Shown here: in pieces, positions 18,142 to 24,948 of the stretch
Layout: each line of letters starts with the position of its first letter
Numbering within the stretch: the first letter of the stretch is position 1
Assembly: GCA_002327305.1 (NCBI GenBank)
Contig: DCUZ01000055.1
Span: 36,841 to 84,295 of the forward strand
DNA length: 47,455 nt
Source of the DNA: Holophagales bacterium UBA2201
Lineage (GTDB): Bacteria; Acidobacteriota; Thermoanaerobaculia; UBA2201
Direction: 5' to 3'
Notes under the pieces: generated by a model
What the model saw: the letters and a program-made list of their open reading frames with translations, nothing else
The model's database searches: none
Told to the model about the DNA's origin: nothing
Translations under genes and position numbers: made by a program

Positions 18142-18216
18142 AGCGCCGGTCCTCTGACCTGCGGTTTTGGATTATTGAAGTCGGCCGACTGGAGAGTCGG
18201 CCCCACATTTCCAATC
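18142..18216 (+). repeat. 75-bp REP-like element, copy B
   Basis: Second copy, 161 bp downstream of copy A in direct orientation, with the same hairpin. It is followed 11 nt later by the G-rich core and the heptamer array. Confidence 0.9.
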
Positions 18217-18226
18217 AAAGTCTACG

Positions 18227-18244
18227 TTGGGCGGGCGGGGGAAC
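18227..18244 (+). repeat. G-rich core element, copy 4
   Basis: TTGGGCGGGCGGGGGAAC, the closest to the consensus. It is followed after 3 nt by the CTACGGY array. A looser relative (GGGTGGGCGGTGGGGCG) lies at 18090-18106, before GTTCCCGC units. Confidence 0.65.
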
Positions 18245-18247
18245 GCG

Positions 18248-18303
18248 CTACGGTCTACGGCCTACGGTCTACGGCCTACGGCCTACGGACTACGAACTAC
18301 GGC
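18248..18303. repeat. Heptamer tandem array (CTACGGY), 8 units
   Basis: CTACGGT, CTACGGC, CTACGGT, CTACGGC, CTACGGC, CTACGGA, CTACGAA, CTACGGC. It is 56 nt long, the same unit size and copy number as the array at 14676-14731 although the unit sequence is unrelated. Confidence 0.9.
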
Positions 18304-18326
18304 CTGCTGGGAGGGAGGGGGCGCCC

Positions 18327-18878
18327 CTACCACCGCCCCGTCCACTCCTCCAGCGCCCCCCCCTGGAGGGTGCACTGGGTGTGGAGGATGGTGGCCTTCT
18401 TGCCTGAGGCCAGGTCCACGAACTTCTCCATCCAGCCGGTGATGCGCATGCAGATGGCGCGGTGGGGGAGGCGGACGCCCGACAACTGCATCATGGCGGT
18501 GCCGGGCCCTTCGGTGGTCGCCTTCATCGTCCCCTGGTCGTAGTAGGAGTTCCACGCGGCGGCCCCGCGGGGGACCATCATCTCCGGCGTGCCGATGGCG
18601 AGGAACATCCGGTGGATGGTGTTGAGCGAATAGTCGGCCGAAGCGCGGCCCATCTCCATGTAGACGGCTTCTGGGTCGCCGCCGATGGTTGCGGCGTAGG
18701 CCTCCATCAACCGCGCGAGGTCCTCGGCGCTGTAATTCTTCGTGGCGAGGATGGGGGAGGAGAACCACTCCTTGATGCCGGGGGGAAGCTGGGCCGTGAA
18801 GGGGGGAAGGCGGTCTTCCAATTTACTGACGATATACTGGACGGTGGATTTGACGGGGGCGCCTTTGACGCTCAGCAT
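18327..18878 (-). CDS. Small cytoplasmic protein, unknown; possible V4R/DUF2378-like fold
   Basis: 183 residues from the ATG at 18878, chosen because TTGCGC-17-CATGAT lies upstream and ends 6 nt before it. No signal peptide and no membrane helix. Sequence marks: KEWFSSPILATKNYSAEDLARLMEAYAATIGGD, MGRASADYSLNTIHRMFLAIGTPE, GWMEKFVDLASGKKATILHT. The layout (helical N-terminus with aromatic W, a helix-rich middle with GRASADYSLNTIHRMF, a strand-rich end) resembles small-ligand-binding V4R/DUF2378-like proteins, but the terminal Cys-x-x-x-G motif is only loosely like theirs, so this is a weak suggestion. It is divergent from truA. Confidence 0.6.
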   Translation of the reverse strand: MLSVKGAPVKSTVQYIVSKLEDRLPPFTAQLPPGIKEWFSSPILATKNYSAEDLARLMEAYAATIGGDPEAVYMEMGRASADYSLNTIHRMFLAIGTPEMMVPRGAAAWNSYYDQGTMKATTEGPGTAMMQLSGVRLPHRAICMRITGWMEKFVDLASGKKATILHTQCTLQGGALEEWTGRW

Positions 18879-18884
18879 GGTTGC

Positions 18885-18913
18885 ATCATGCCACAATCCT
18901 GGAGGCCGCGCAA
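18885..18913 (-). promoter_or_regulatory. Promoter of the small unknown protein
   Basis: Minus strand: TTGCGC (18908-18913), 17-nt spacer, CATGAT (18885-18890), then 6 nt to the ATG at 18878. Predicted leaderless. Confidence 0.6.
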
Positions 18914-18931
18914 GTGAGGAGTGGACCGGCC

Positions 18932-18961
18932 TTGACATCGGCGGCCCGTTTCCCCTACAGT
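18932..18961 (+). promoter_or_regulatory. Promoter of truA
   Basis: TTGACA (18932-18937) and TACAGT (18956-18961), spacer 18 nt, then 6 nt to the ATG at 18968. Predicted leaderless. Confidence 0.7.
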
Positions 18962-18967
18962 GGGGTC

Positions 18968-19822
18968 ATGGGTGAAGCGCCGCAGCGTCCGGATCCCGGG
19001 CCCTCCCCCCAGGCCGCCCTCCGGCCGGGGCTGGTGGGCGCCGGCCGCATCCTCGCCGAGTGCAGTTACCTGGGGGCCTTCTTCCAGGGCTGGCAGGTGC
19101 AGGCGAAGGGGGAGCGGACCGTCCAAGGGGAGGTCGAGACCGTCCTGCGGCGCCTATACAAGGAATATGTTCCCGCCATCGCCGCCGGGCGGACCGACAC
19201 GGGGGTCCACGCCGAGCGGCAGTATTTCCATTTCAACCCACCCTTCGACATCCCCCTCGAGGGGCTCTGGAGGGGCCTGAACGCCTATCTGCCGTGGGAC
19301 ATCCGCGTCCATCGGACATGGAGGGTCGGCGAGGCGGTCCACGCCCGGAACAGCGTCCTGTCCAAAACCTACCGCTACACCCTGCAGACGGGGGGGATCC
19401 TCTCCCCCTTCGACGCCCTCACGGTCCATGCCTGGTACGGGCCTCTCGACGAGGGGCTGATGCGGGAAGCCGCGGCGCTCCTTCCGGGGGAGCGGGATTT
19501 CAGGCCGTTCACGGTCCAGCCGGGGGGCTATACCTCCACGGTGCGCCACCTGACGCGGTTCGACCTGAAGCGGAGCGGCCGTCGCCTCGTCTTCGCCGTT
19601 TCCGCCGACGGGTTCATGCGCCACATGGTGCGGCGGCTGGTGGGGACCGTGGTGGAGGTGGGGCGGGGGGCCCGCCCGGTGGAATGGGTGCGCGGGCTGG
19701 TCGAGAGGGGGGAGGGGGAGGCCGGGCCGCCCATCGACGGGCGGGGGCTCTGCCTCGCCGAAGTGGTCTATCCGCCGTTGACTTCCTTTCCTTCCGCCCC
19801 TATAATTTCCCCCCTTGCCTAA
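18968..19822 (+). CDS. truA: tRNA pseudouridine synthase A
   Basis: 284 residues from the ATG that follows the promoter; the frame upstream is not supported. It makes pseudouridine at positions 38-40 of the tRNA anticodon arm. The catalytic Asp is in AAGRTDTGVHAERQYFHF, the family signature; FQGWQVQ, ARNSVLSKTYRY and GFMRHMVRRLVGTVVEVG are other conserved blocks. About 35 N-terminal residues (to ALRPGLVGAG) precede the first core strand and are Pro-rich and unconserved. The stop codon overlaps the start of mutL by 8 nt, and the mutL promoter lies inside the truA 3' end. Confidence 0.93.
   Translation: MGEAPQRPDPGPSPQAALRPGLVGAGRILAECSYLGAFFQGWQVQAKGERTVQGEVETVLRRLYKEYVPAIAAGRTDTGVHAERQYFHFNPPFDIPLEGLWRGLNAYLPWDIRVHRTWRVGEAVHARNSVLSKTYRYTLQTGGILSPFDALTVHAWYGPLDEGLMREAAALLPGERDFRPFTVQPGGYTSTVRHLTRFDLKRSGRRLVFAVSADGFMRHMVRRLVGTVVEVGRGARPVEWVRGLVERGEGEAGPPIDGRGLCLAEVVYPPLTSFPSAPIISPLA
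19778..19806 (+). promoter_or_regulatory. Promoter of mutL inside the 3' end of truA
   Basis: TTGACT (19778-19783), 17-nt spacer, perfect TATAAT (19801-19806), then 8 nt to the TTG start at 19815. A leaderless or 1-2-nt-leader message with a TTG start is implied. Confidence 0.8.
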
Positions 19823-21431
19823 GGTCCGCGTCCTCCCCGACCCCCTCATCAACCAACTCGCCGCCGGCGAGGTGGTGGAGCGTCCCTCCGCCGTCCTCAA
19901 GGAACTGATGGAAAACGCCCTCGACTCGGGGGCCGCCGTCATCGAGGCGTCGTGGGAGGGGGCCGGCAAGCGCTCCATCCGCGTCACCGACGACGGGTGC
20001 GGGATGGGGGAGGAGGACGCACTGCTGGCCCTGGAGCGGCACGCCACCAGCAAGATCACGGCCTACGACGACCTCTTCTCGGTCCGCACCATGGGGTTTC
20101 GCGGGGAGGCCCTGCCGTCGATCGCCTCGGTCTCGAGGCTCACCCTCCTCACCAGCGAGGACGGGGAGCGGGGGACGAAGATCGCCGTCGAAGGGGGAAG
20201 GATCAAGGCCGTGGAGCCCGCCTTCCACCCCCGGGGGACCACGGTCATCGTGGAGGACCTGTTTTTCAACACCCCGGCGCGGATGAAGTTCCTCCGCACC
20301 GACTCCACGGAATTGAAGTTCCTCCACCGCGTCTTCACCACCCTCGCGCTGGCCCACCCCGGCCGCGCCTTCCGGCTGGTCACCCGCGGGAGGGTCGGCG
20401 CCTTCCACCCGGCCTGCGGGGACCGGCGGACCCGTTTTTTCCAGGTGATGGGGGACGACCTGGAACGCTTCTTCGACCACGAGCGGCTCGGCGGGGAGGG
20501 GCTGGAGGCGGAGGTGTTCATGGCCAAGCAGTACGCCACCCTTCCCGTGCCGGTGTTCCACTATATGTTCGTCAACGGCCGTCCCGTCCACGACAAACTG
20601 TTGAACGCCTTCCTCAGGGAGCGCCGGTCCGGGGCCTCGTTCGCCTGTTTCGTCGGCATCGCCCCCGACCGGGTGGATGTCAACATCCACCCCGCCAAGG
20701 CCGAGGTGCGGTTCCGGAGACCCGGCGAGGTGCTGGCCCTGCTGGGGTTCCAGCAAGGCGTCCGGCCCCACTTCTCCCCCCGGCCGGTCCCCCTGCCCGG
20801 GCCGAGCCCCGGAACGCCGGCAGGCCCGTACCGGGTGCAGGAGCCCCTGTTGGAGGCGGCGGCCGCGCGGGCCCTGGAATGGCGCTATCTGGGACAGGTG
20901 GACGGCAGTTTTCTCGTCTTCGAAGAGAAGGGGGGGCTCCTGATCGTGGACCCCCACGCGGCCCACGAGCGGATCCTCTACGAGACGCTCCTCTCCTCCG
21001 GTCCGCGAGAAACGCAGAGGTTCCTGGTCCCGGAGATCATCGCGCTGACCGGCGAGGAGGCCAGCCGGGTCGAGGAGGCCCTGCCGGCGCTGGAGGGGAT
21101 GGGGTTCGAGGTGGGGCTGGTGGGGCCTTCCCGCCTGCGCGTTGCGGCCTCCCCCCGGCTCTTCTCGCCCCGGGAGGCCAGCGCCTTCGTCCGGGTTTTC
21201 ATAGGGACGGGAGGCGAGGCCCCCCTGGAAGGGCGCGTCCTGGCCTCCTTGGCCTGCCGCTCCGCCGTCAAGGTGCACCAGCCCATGGGGGAGGGGGAGG
21301 CGCGGAACCTGGTGGAGGTCTTGAAGGGGTGCGCCGACCCCGATCACTGCCCCCACGGGCGTCCCACCCTGCTGTCCCTGGGGCTATCGGACCTCTACCG
21401 CCACTTCGGGCGCTCAACGCCCGTCCGCTGA
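19815..21431 (+). CDS. mutL: DNA mismatch repair protein MutL (endonuclease type)
   Basis: 538 residues, starting at a TTG (then PKVRVLPDPLINQLAAGEVVERP). The GHKL ATPase domain shows ELMENALDSG, DDGCGMG, RHATSKI and GFRGEALPSIASV. The middle domain holds VNGRPVHDK and VDVNIHPAKAEVRF. A short linker (about 315-350) leads to the C-terminal domain with DPHAAHERILYE, the metal/nuclease motif D(Q)HA-x2-E-x4-E with Pro in place of Gln, then SLACRSAVK and CPHGRP. So it should nick DNA itself, as in bacteria without MutH. The linker is short, which explains the modest length. truA overlaps it by 8 nt; mutS is not present. Confidence 0.95.
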   Translation: MPKVRVLPDPLINQLAAGEVVERPSAVLKELMENALDSGAAVIEASWEGAGKRSIRVTDDGCGMGEEDALLALERHATSKITAYDDLFSVRTMGFRGEALPSIASVSRLTLLTSEDGERGTKIAVEGGRIKAVEPAFHPRGTTVIVEDLFFNTPARMKFLRTDSTELKFLHRVFTTLALAHPGRAFRLVTRGRVGAFHPACGDRRTRFFQVMGDDLERFFDHERLGGEGLEAEVFMAKQYATLPVPVFHYMFVNGRPVHDKLLNAFLRERRSGASFACFVGIAPDRVDVNIHPAKAEVRFRRPGEVLALLGFQQGVRPHFSPRPVPLPGPSPGTPAGPYRVQEPLLEAAAARALEWRYLGQVDGSFLVFEEKGGLLIVDPHAAHERILYETLLSSGPRETQRFLVPEIIALTGEEASRVEEALPALEGMGFEVGLVGPSRLRVAASPRLFSPREASAFVRVFIGTGGEAPLEGRVLASLACRSAVKVHQPMGEGEARNLVEVLKGCADPDHCPHGRPTLLSLGLSDLYRHFGRSTPVR

Positions 21432-21437
21432 AAAGCG

Positions 21438-21443
21438 TACAAT
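21438..21443 (+). promoter_or_regulatory. -10 TACAAT before the secreted Cys protein
   Basis: TACAAT ends 9 nt before an in-frame ATG (21453) and 33 nt before the preferred ATG (21477), which has AAGGAGGG at 21465-21472. Confidence 0.5.
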
Positions 21444-21476
21444 AGGCGCATCATGCGATTGCTCAAGGAGGGAACC

Positions 21477-22196
21477 ATGCGCGCATTCATCGCCATCCTG
21501 ACGGTCCTCGCGGCATCCGCCGTTTTCGCCCAGCAGCAGGTCTCCTGCGCGGAAATGGGGACGCGGTGGCAGCAACTCGTCAAGGAGTACAAGTTCGCCG
21601 AACTGGAGCGGCTGGCCGACCAGGCCGCCGCGGTGTGCGACCTCGACAGGAACCTCGAGGTGTTCTACCAGTCGGCGATGACCTATCTCTGGCGGGGCGA
21701 ACTGGAGAAGGCCCGGCCGGTGGTCAAGAAGGTCAGACAGAAGAACCTGGAGGACGCCGAGAAGAGCTGGGCCGCCCCCAATGTCGGCATCGCCAACACC
21801 CTGCCCCTCCTGGACGCCCTCTATCGGGGCGAGCACGATGTTGTGGAAGAGCAAATGCTCGGATACGAGAATATGATCCCGCGTTCCCAGGAGGTGGTTC
21901 TTGCCTACCTCCTCCGTCTCAACGATCCCCGGTTCCCGGCGTTCTATCAGACGCGGAAGCCGTCGAAGTTCGACATGACCCCCATCCTCTGCGGCGTCTA
22001 TTGCAAGCGGAACAGCGTCGTGAAGGATTGCCCCTGCGCCGGCCAGACGATGCCCGCTTCCCAGGGCGGGCCCTACTCGATCTATCTGGAATACCTGGAC
22101 GGCAAGCCGGCCGCGGAACTGAAGAAAACCGTGGAATCCCGCTACGGCGAGGCCCCGCTCCTGAAAAAAGAGATCCTGCAGGCCCTGGGGCTGTGA
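21477..22196 (+). CDS. Secreted protein with Cys cluster, unknown function
   Basis: 239 residues from the ATG with AAGGAGGG 4 nt upstream; an in-frame ATG at 21453 would add MRLLKEGT. The signal peptide is MRAFIAILTVLAASAVFAQ. The mature protein is helical and charged (KEYKFAELERLADQAAAVCDLD, MTYLWRGELEKARPVVKKVR), like a TPR-type helix-turn-helix array at residues 30-130. Near residue 165 a Cys cluster CGVYCKRNSVVKDCPCAG could bind metal or form disulfides. The C-terminus (RYGEAPLLKKEILQAL) is helical. No family is recognised. It lies after mutL with its own promoter. Confidence 0.75.
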   Translation: MRAFIAILTVLAASAVFAQQQVSCAEMGTRWQQLVKEYKFAELERLADQAAAVCDLDRNLEVFYQSAMTYLWRGELEKARPVVKKVRQKNLEDAEKSWAAPNVGIANTLPLLDALYRGEHDVVEEQMLGYENMIPRSQEVVLAYLLRLNDPRFPAFYQTRKPSKFDMTPILCGVYCKRNSVVKDCPCAGQTMPASQGGPYSIYLEYLDGKPAAELKKTVESRYGEAPLLKKEILQALGL

Positions 22197-22232
22197 CGGC
22201 CCGGTGAGGCGTGGGGGCCCTGCGGCCCCCCC

Positions 22233-22721
22233 TCAATGGGCGCGCGCGAATCCCAGCCGGTCCAGAATGAGCGCCAGCTCTTCGAGCGTTTCCACCGGGT
22301 GGAAGCGTTCCAGATCGGCCCCCTCCCGCGACACGGCCCAGGTCCGCAGGGCCAGAACCGGCTTGCCGTTCTTGAGGGCCAGGGCGATCTCGGAGAGGGT
22401 TCCGGGGCCGCCCCCGATGGCGATGACGGCCTCCGCCGCCTTCACATTGATCGCGTTGCGGGCGTCGGAGAGGCCCGTGAACACCGCCAGATCGATATGG
22501 GGGTTGGGGGGCGATTCGGCGGCGTTTGAACCCGGGAGGATGCCCAGCGTCAGGCCTCCGGCCTCCTTCGCCCCGCGGGCCGCCGCCTCCATCACCCCCG
22601 CGCCCCCGCCGCACAGGAGGACGAAGCCCCTCTGGGCGATCATCCTCCCCGCTCCGCGGGCCAGCTCGGCCTCATCCGGCGTGCAGGACGCCCCGCCCAT
22701 GACCCCCAGGATGCGTTTCAT
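22233..22721 (-). CDS. LOG/TIGR00725-type Rossmann-fold protein
   Basis: 162 residues. Rossmann-type SLOG fold: ILGVMGGASCTPDEAELA, then GFVLLCGGGAGVMEAAARGA and AIGGGPGTLSEIALALK. The last is the PGGxGT-x-x-E nucleotide motif of the LOG (lysine decarboxylase-like) superfamily, with GGGPGTLSE here. Relatives include cytokinin-activating nucleoside monophosphate phosphoribohydrolases and proteins of unknown role; the small size fits the TIGR00725 group, whose function is unsettled. It starts 11 nt after the lexA stop, so it is probably cotranscribed and may be part of the DNA-damage response. Confidence 0.85.
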   Translation of the reverse strand: MKRILGVMGGASCTPDEAELARGAGRMIAQRGFVLLCGGGAGVMEAAARGAKEAGGLTLGILPGSNAAESPPNPHIDLAVFTGLSDARNAINVKAAEAVIAIGGGPGTLSEIALALKNGKPVLALRTWAVSREGADLERFHPVETLEELALILDRLGFARAH

Positions 22722-22732
22722 GCCGCCCCCGC

Positions 22733-23332
22733 TCAGTATTTCCGCATCAGGCCCACCACCACCCCCTGAACCCGGACATCGGTTTCGGGGACGCGGAGGG
22801 GCTTCATCCGGGGGTTGGCGGGCTGGAGGCGGATGGAGGAGCCCTCGCGGTAGAACTTCTTCAGCGTCACCTCGCCGTTGAGGAGGACCGCCGCGGTCTC
22901 GCCGTCGGCGGCCGTTTCCCGCCGCTGGAGGATGATCCAGTCGCCGTCGTGGATGCCGTCGTCGATCATGGAGTCGCCGCGCACCTTGAGGACGAAGTGG
23001 CGGCCCGAGCGGAGAAGGAAGGAGGGGACCAGGAGCGACTCCTCGCTGGAGAGGGCCTCGACCGGCTGGCCCGCGGCGATGACGCCGGTCCAGGGGACGG
23101 GGACGAGCCCCTCCACGGCCGCCTGGACCACCTCCAGGCCGCGCTTGTCGTGGGGGGTGTGGCTGAGATAGCCCCCGTCGATGAGCCGGCGCACGTGGCC
23201 GTGGACGGTGGAGACCGCCTTGAGCGCCATCGCCCGGCGGATCTCGTGGAGCGACGGGGCGACCCCTTCGTGCTCCTGCCGGTACCGGCGGACGAACTCG
23301 AGGATCTGCTTCTGCTTGAAGGTCAGGCTCAT
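22733..23332 (-). CDS. lexA: LexA repressor
   Basis: 199 residues from the second ATG at 23332; the first ATG (23338) abuts the -10, whereas 23332 gives the usual 6-nt gap. Winged helix at 1-65 (TFKQKQILEFVRRYRQEHEGVAPSLHEI), then the self-cleavage site Ala87-Gly88 (VIAAGQP) and the Ser121/Lys158 dyad (GDSMIDDG, GEVTLKKF). It represses SOS genes and is cleaved when RecA is activated. Its promoter spacer holds two TATTT-TCG-type direct repeats, a possible autoregulatory site. It is the second gene of a radical SAM-lexA-LOG row but has its own promoter. Confidence 0.95.
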   Translation of the reverse strand: MSLTFKQKQILEFVRRYRQEHEGVAPSLHEIRRAMALKAVSTVHGHVRRLIDGGYLSHTPHDKRGLEVVQAAVEGLVPVPWTGVIAAGQPVEALSSEESLLVPSFLLRSGRHFVLKVRGDSMIDDGIHDGDWIILQRRETAADGETAAVLLNGEVTLKKFYREGSSIRLQPANPRMKPLRVPETDVRVQGVVVGLMRKY

Positions 23333-23338
23333 GCCCAT

Positions 23339-23367
23339 AGTGTAGGCGAAAATAGGACGAAATACAA
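23339..23367 (-). promoter_or_regulatory. Promoter of lexA with possible LexA site
   Basis: Minus strand: TTGTAT (23362-23367), 17-nt spacer, TACACT (23339-23344), 6 nt to the ATG at 23332. The spacer region reads TATTTCGTCCTATTTTCGCC, two near-direct 10-mers, which could be the operator. No GAAC-N4-GTTC or CTGT-N8-ACAG box is present. Confidence 0.65.
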
Positions 23368-23401
23368 GGGCCGGTCCCCGGAAGGCCGCTCCGCCGGCGC
23401 T

Positions 23402-24799
23402 TCAGCGCTCCCGCGCCCGGAAGACATCGAGCAGATTGTTCATCGCCTTCCAGCCGACCGACAGCTCGTGCGGGCGGTGCAGGCGGGCCAGCCGGCCCAG
23501 AATGTACCGGGGGCGGAGGTAGAACCGCCGGTAGGCCTCGCGGTAGAAGCGGTCCACCTCCTCGGGGGTCACGGTCGGAAGGCGCATGACGGACCGGGAC
23601 AGGTCGTAATCGTCCCAATCTTCCGTCATCAGGTACCCCTGCTCCTTGGCCCAGGCGAACATGGCCGTGCCCGGGTAGGGGGTGGTGATGTTGAACACGG
23701 CCAGGTCGGGATTCATCCGGACGGCCCAGCGCAGGGTCCGCTCCATGCTCTCGGCCGTTTCGCCGGGATTGCCCAGCATGAACGCGCCCCGCAGATCGAT
23801 GCCCACCTTCTTGGTCAGCCGCGCCGCCTCCTCCGCCCGCTCCAGCCCCGCCCTCTTGTCGATGGCGGCCAGCACCGCCGGGTCCGCGGATTCGAAGCCG
23901 TACATGATCTGGTGGCACCCGGCGGCCTTGAGGGAACGCAGAAGTTCCTCGTCGATGAAATCGACCCGGGCGAAACAGCTCCAGGTCAGGTCCACGCGCT
24001 CGGCGGCCATGAGCGCGCAGAACTCCATGATGGTCTTCCGGGCGGCCGTGAAGGTGTCGTCCAGGAATTGGATCTCCCGGATCCCGTAGTCCCGGCGCAG
24101 CAGGCGAAGCTCCTCGATCAGGTGGCGCGCGGAGCGCACCCGGACGCGGTTTCCGAACATCCGGTAGCAGAAGGTGCAGCGGGCCCCGCAGCCCCGCGTG
24201 GCCATCATGCTGAGGGCCGGAAGCCGCCGGTAGGCCCCCTGGGAGGGATAGTACCGGTCCATGGGGAGCAGGTGGTAGGCGGGCGGAGGCAGGGAATCCA
24301 GGTCAGGCAGGAGCGCCCGCTCCCGATTATGGACCACGGCGCCGTCCCGCCGGTACGAAAGGCCGTCGATCTTCTCCGGGGCCCGGCCCTGGACCAGCTC
24401 CAGAAAGGTCTGCTCCCCCTCTCCGCGGACGACATAATCGACGGACGGGCAGGCCAGGACCTCTTCCGGAAGGACGGTGGGGTGCACCCCCCCCAGGACC
24501 AGCGTGGCCGACGGCTGCCGCTTTTTCAGGTCGCGGGCGATCTCCATGGCGCTCCGGATCAACAGGGTCGTGGCGGTGATCCCGATGAAATCGTACCGTT
24601 CGCTTCCCAGGGCGGCGGCGACCTGCGGGGGGGGGGTGCGTTCCGCCTGGGCGTCCAGGATGCGCACGGAGATCCCCCGGGCCTCCAGGACGGAGGCGAT
24701 CTGGGCGATGCCCCGGGGAGGCATGCAACTGCCGATGTCCTTCCAGACGTTCCCCCGGCGCAGATACCACGGGGGCTGGATGAGCAGGACGCGGGTCAC
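23402..24799 (-). CDS. B12-binding-domain radical SAM protein
   Basis: 465 residues from a GTG at 24799, where conserved sequence starts (TRVLLIQPPWYLRRG). Residues 1-130 resemble the cobalamin-binding Rossmann domain (VRILDAQAE, LVLGGVHPTVLPEEVLACP). The radical SAM core follows with the cluster motif C-x3-C-x2-C in RGCGARCTFCYR and IREIQFLDDTFTA. The C-terminal 110 residues (PTVTPEEVDRFYREAYRRFYLRPRYILGRLARL) are the helical tail common in lipid/envelope-related members such as hopanoid or Mg-protoporphyrin cyclase-like enzymes. Substrate unknown. Its neighbour to the right encodes a glycan/lipid glycosyltransferase on the other strand. Confidence 0.9.
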   Translation of the reverse strand: MTRVLLIQPPWYLRRGNVWKDIGSCMPPRGIAQIASVLEARGISVRILDAQAERTPPPQVAAALGSERYDFIGITATTLLIRSAMEIARDLKKRQPSATLVLGGVHPTVLPEEVLACPSVDYVVRGEGEQTFLELVQGRAPEKIDGLSYRRDGAVVHNRERALLPDLDSLPPPAYHLLPMDRYYPSQGAYRRLPALSMMATRGCGARCTFCYRMFGNRVRVRSARHLIEELRLLRRDYGIREIQFLDDTFTAARKTIMEFCALMAAERVDLTWSCFARVDFIDEELLRSLKAAGCHQIMYGFESADPAVLAAIDKRAGLERAEEAARLTKKVGIDLRGAFMLGNPGETAESMERTLRWAVRMNPDLAVFNITTPYPGTAMFAWAKEQGYLMTEDWDDYDLSRSVMRLPTVTPEEVDRFYREAYRRFYLRPRYILGRLARLHRPHELSVGWKAMNNLLDVFRARER

Positions 24800-24936
24800 G
24801 GCTTCACCGGTGCCTCAAGCCGCGTGGGGAAAACCCCCGGCGTCCCGGCGCAAAGGTTGGACTGCATCGGAGCATTCTACCGCATTCCGCCGCTCGGGCC
24901 GCCCCGGTTCCGGACGCCTCCTGCCGACCCATCGGG

Positions 24937-24942
24937 TATAAT
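24937..24942 (+). promoter_or_regulatory. -10 TATAAT, 6 nt before the GT2-methyltransferase start
   Basis: Perfect TATAAT followed by CAGACC and a GTG start at 24949. Predicted leaderless GTG message. Confidence 0.65.
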
Positions 24943-24948
24943 CAGACC

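Larger units (their letters stand above)
17934..18326. other. Repeat-filled intergenic region
   Basis: Nearly 400 nt without a gene. It contains a partial and two full copies of a 75-bp element, a GTTCCCGC array after a G-rich core (about 18090-18135), a second G-rich core (18227) and a heptamer array (18248-18303). Short ORFs across it are products of the repeats. Confidence 0.8.
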
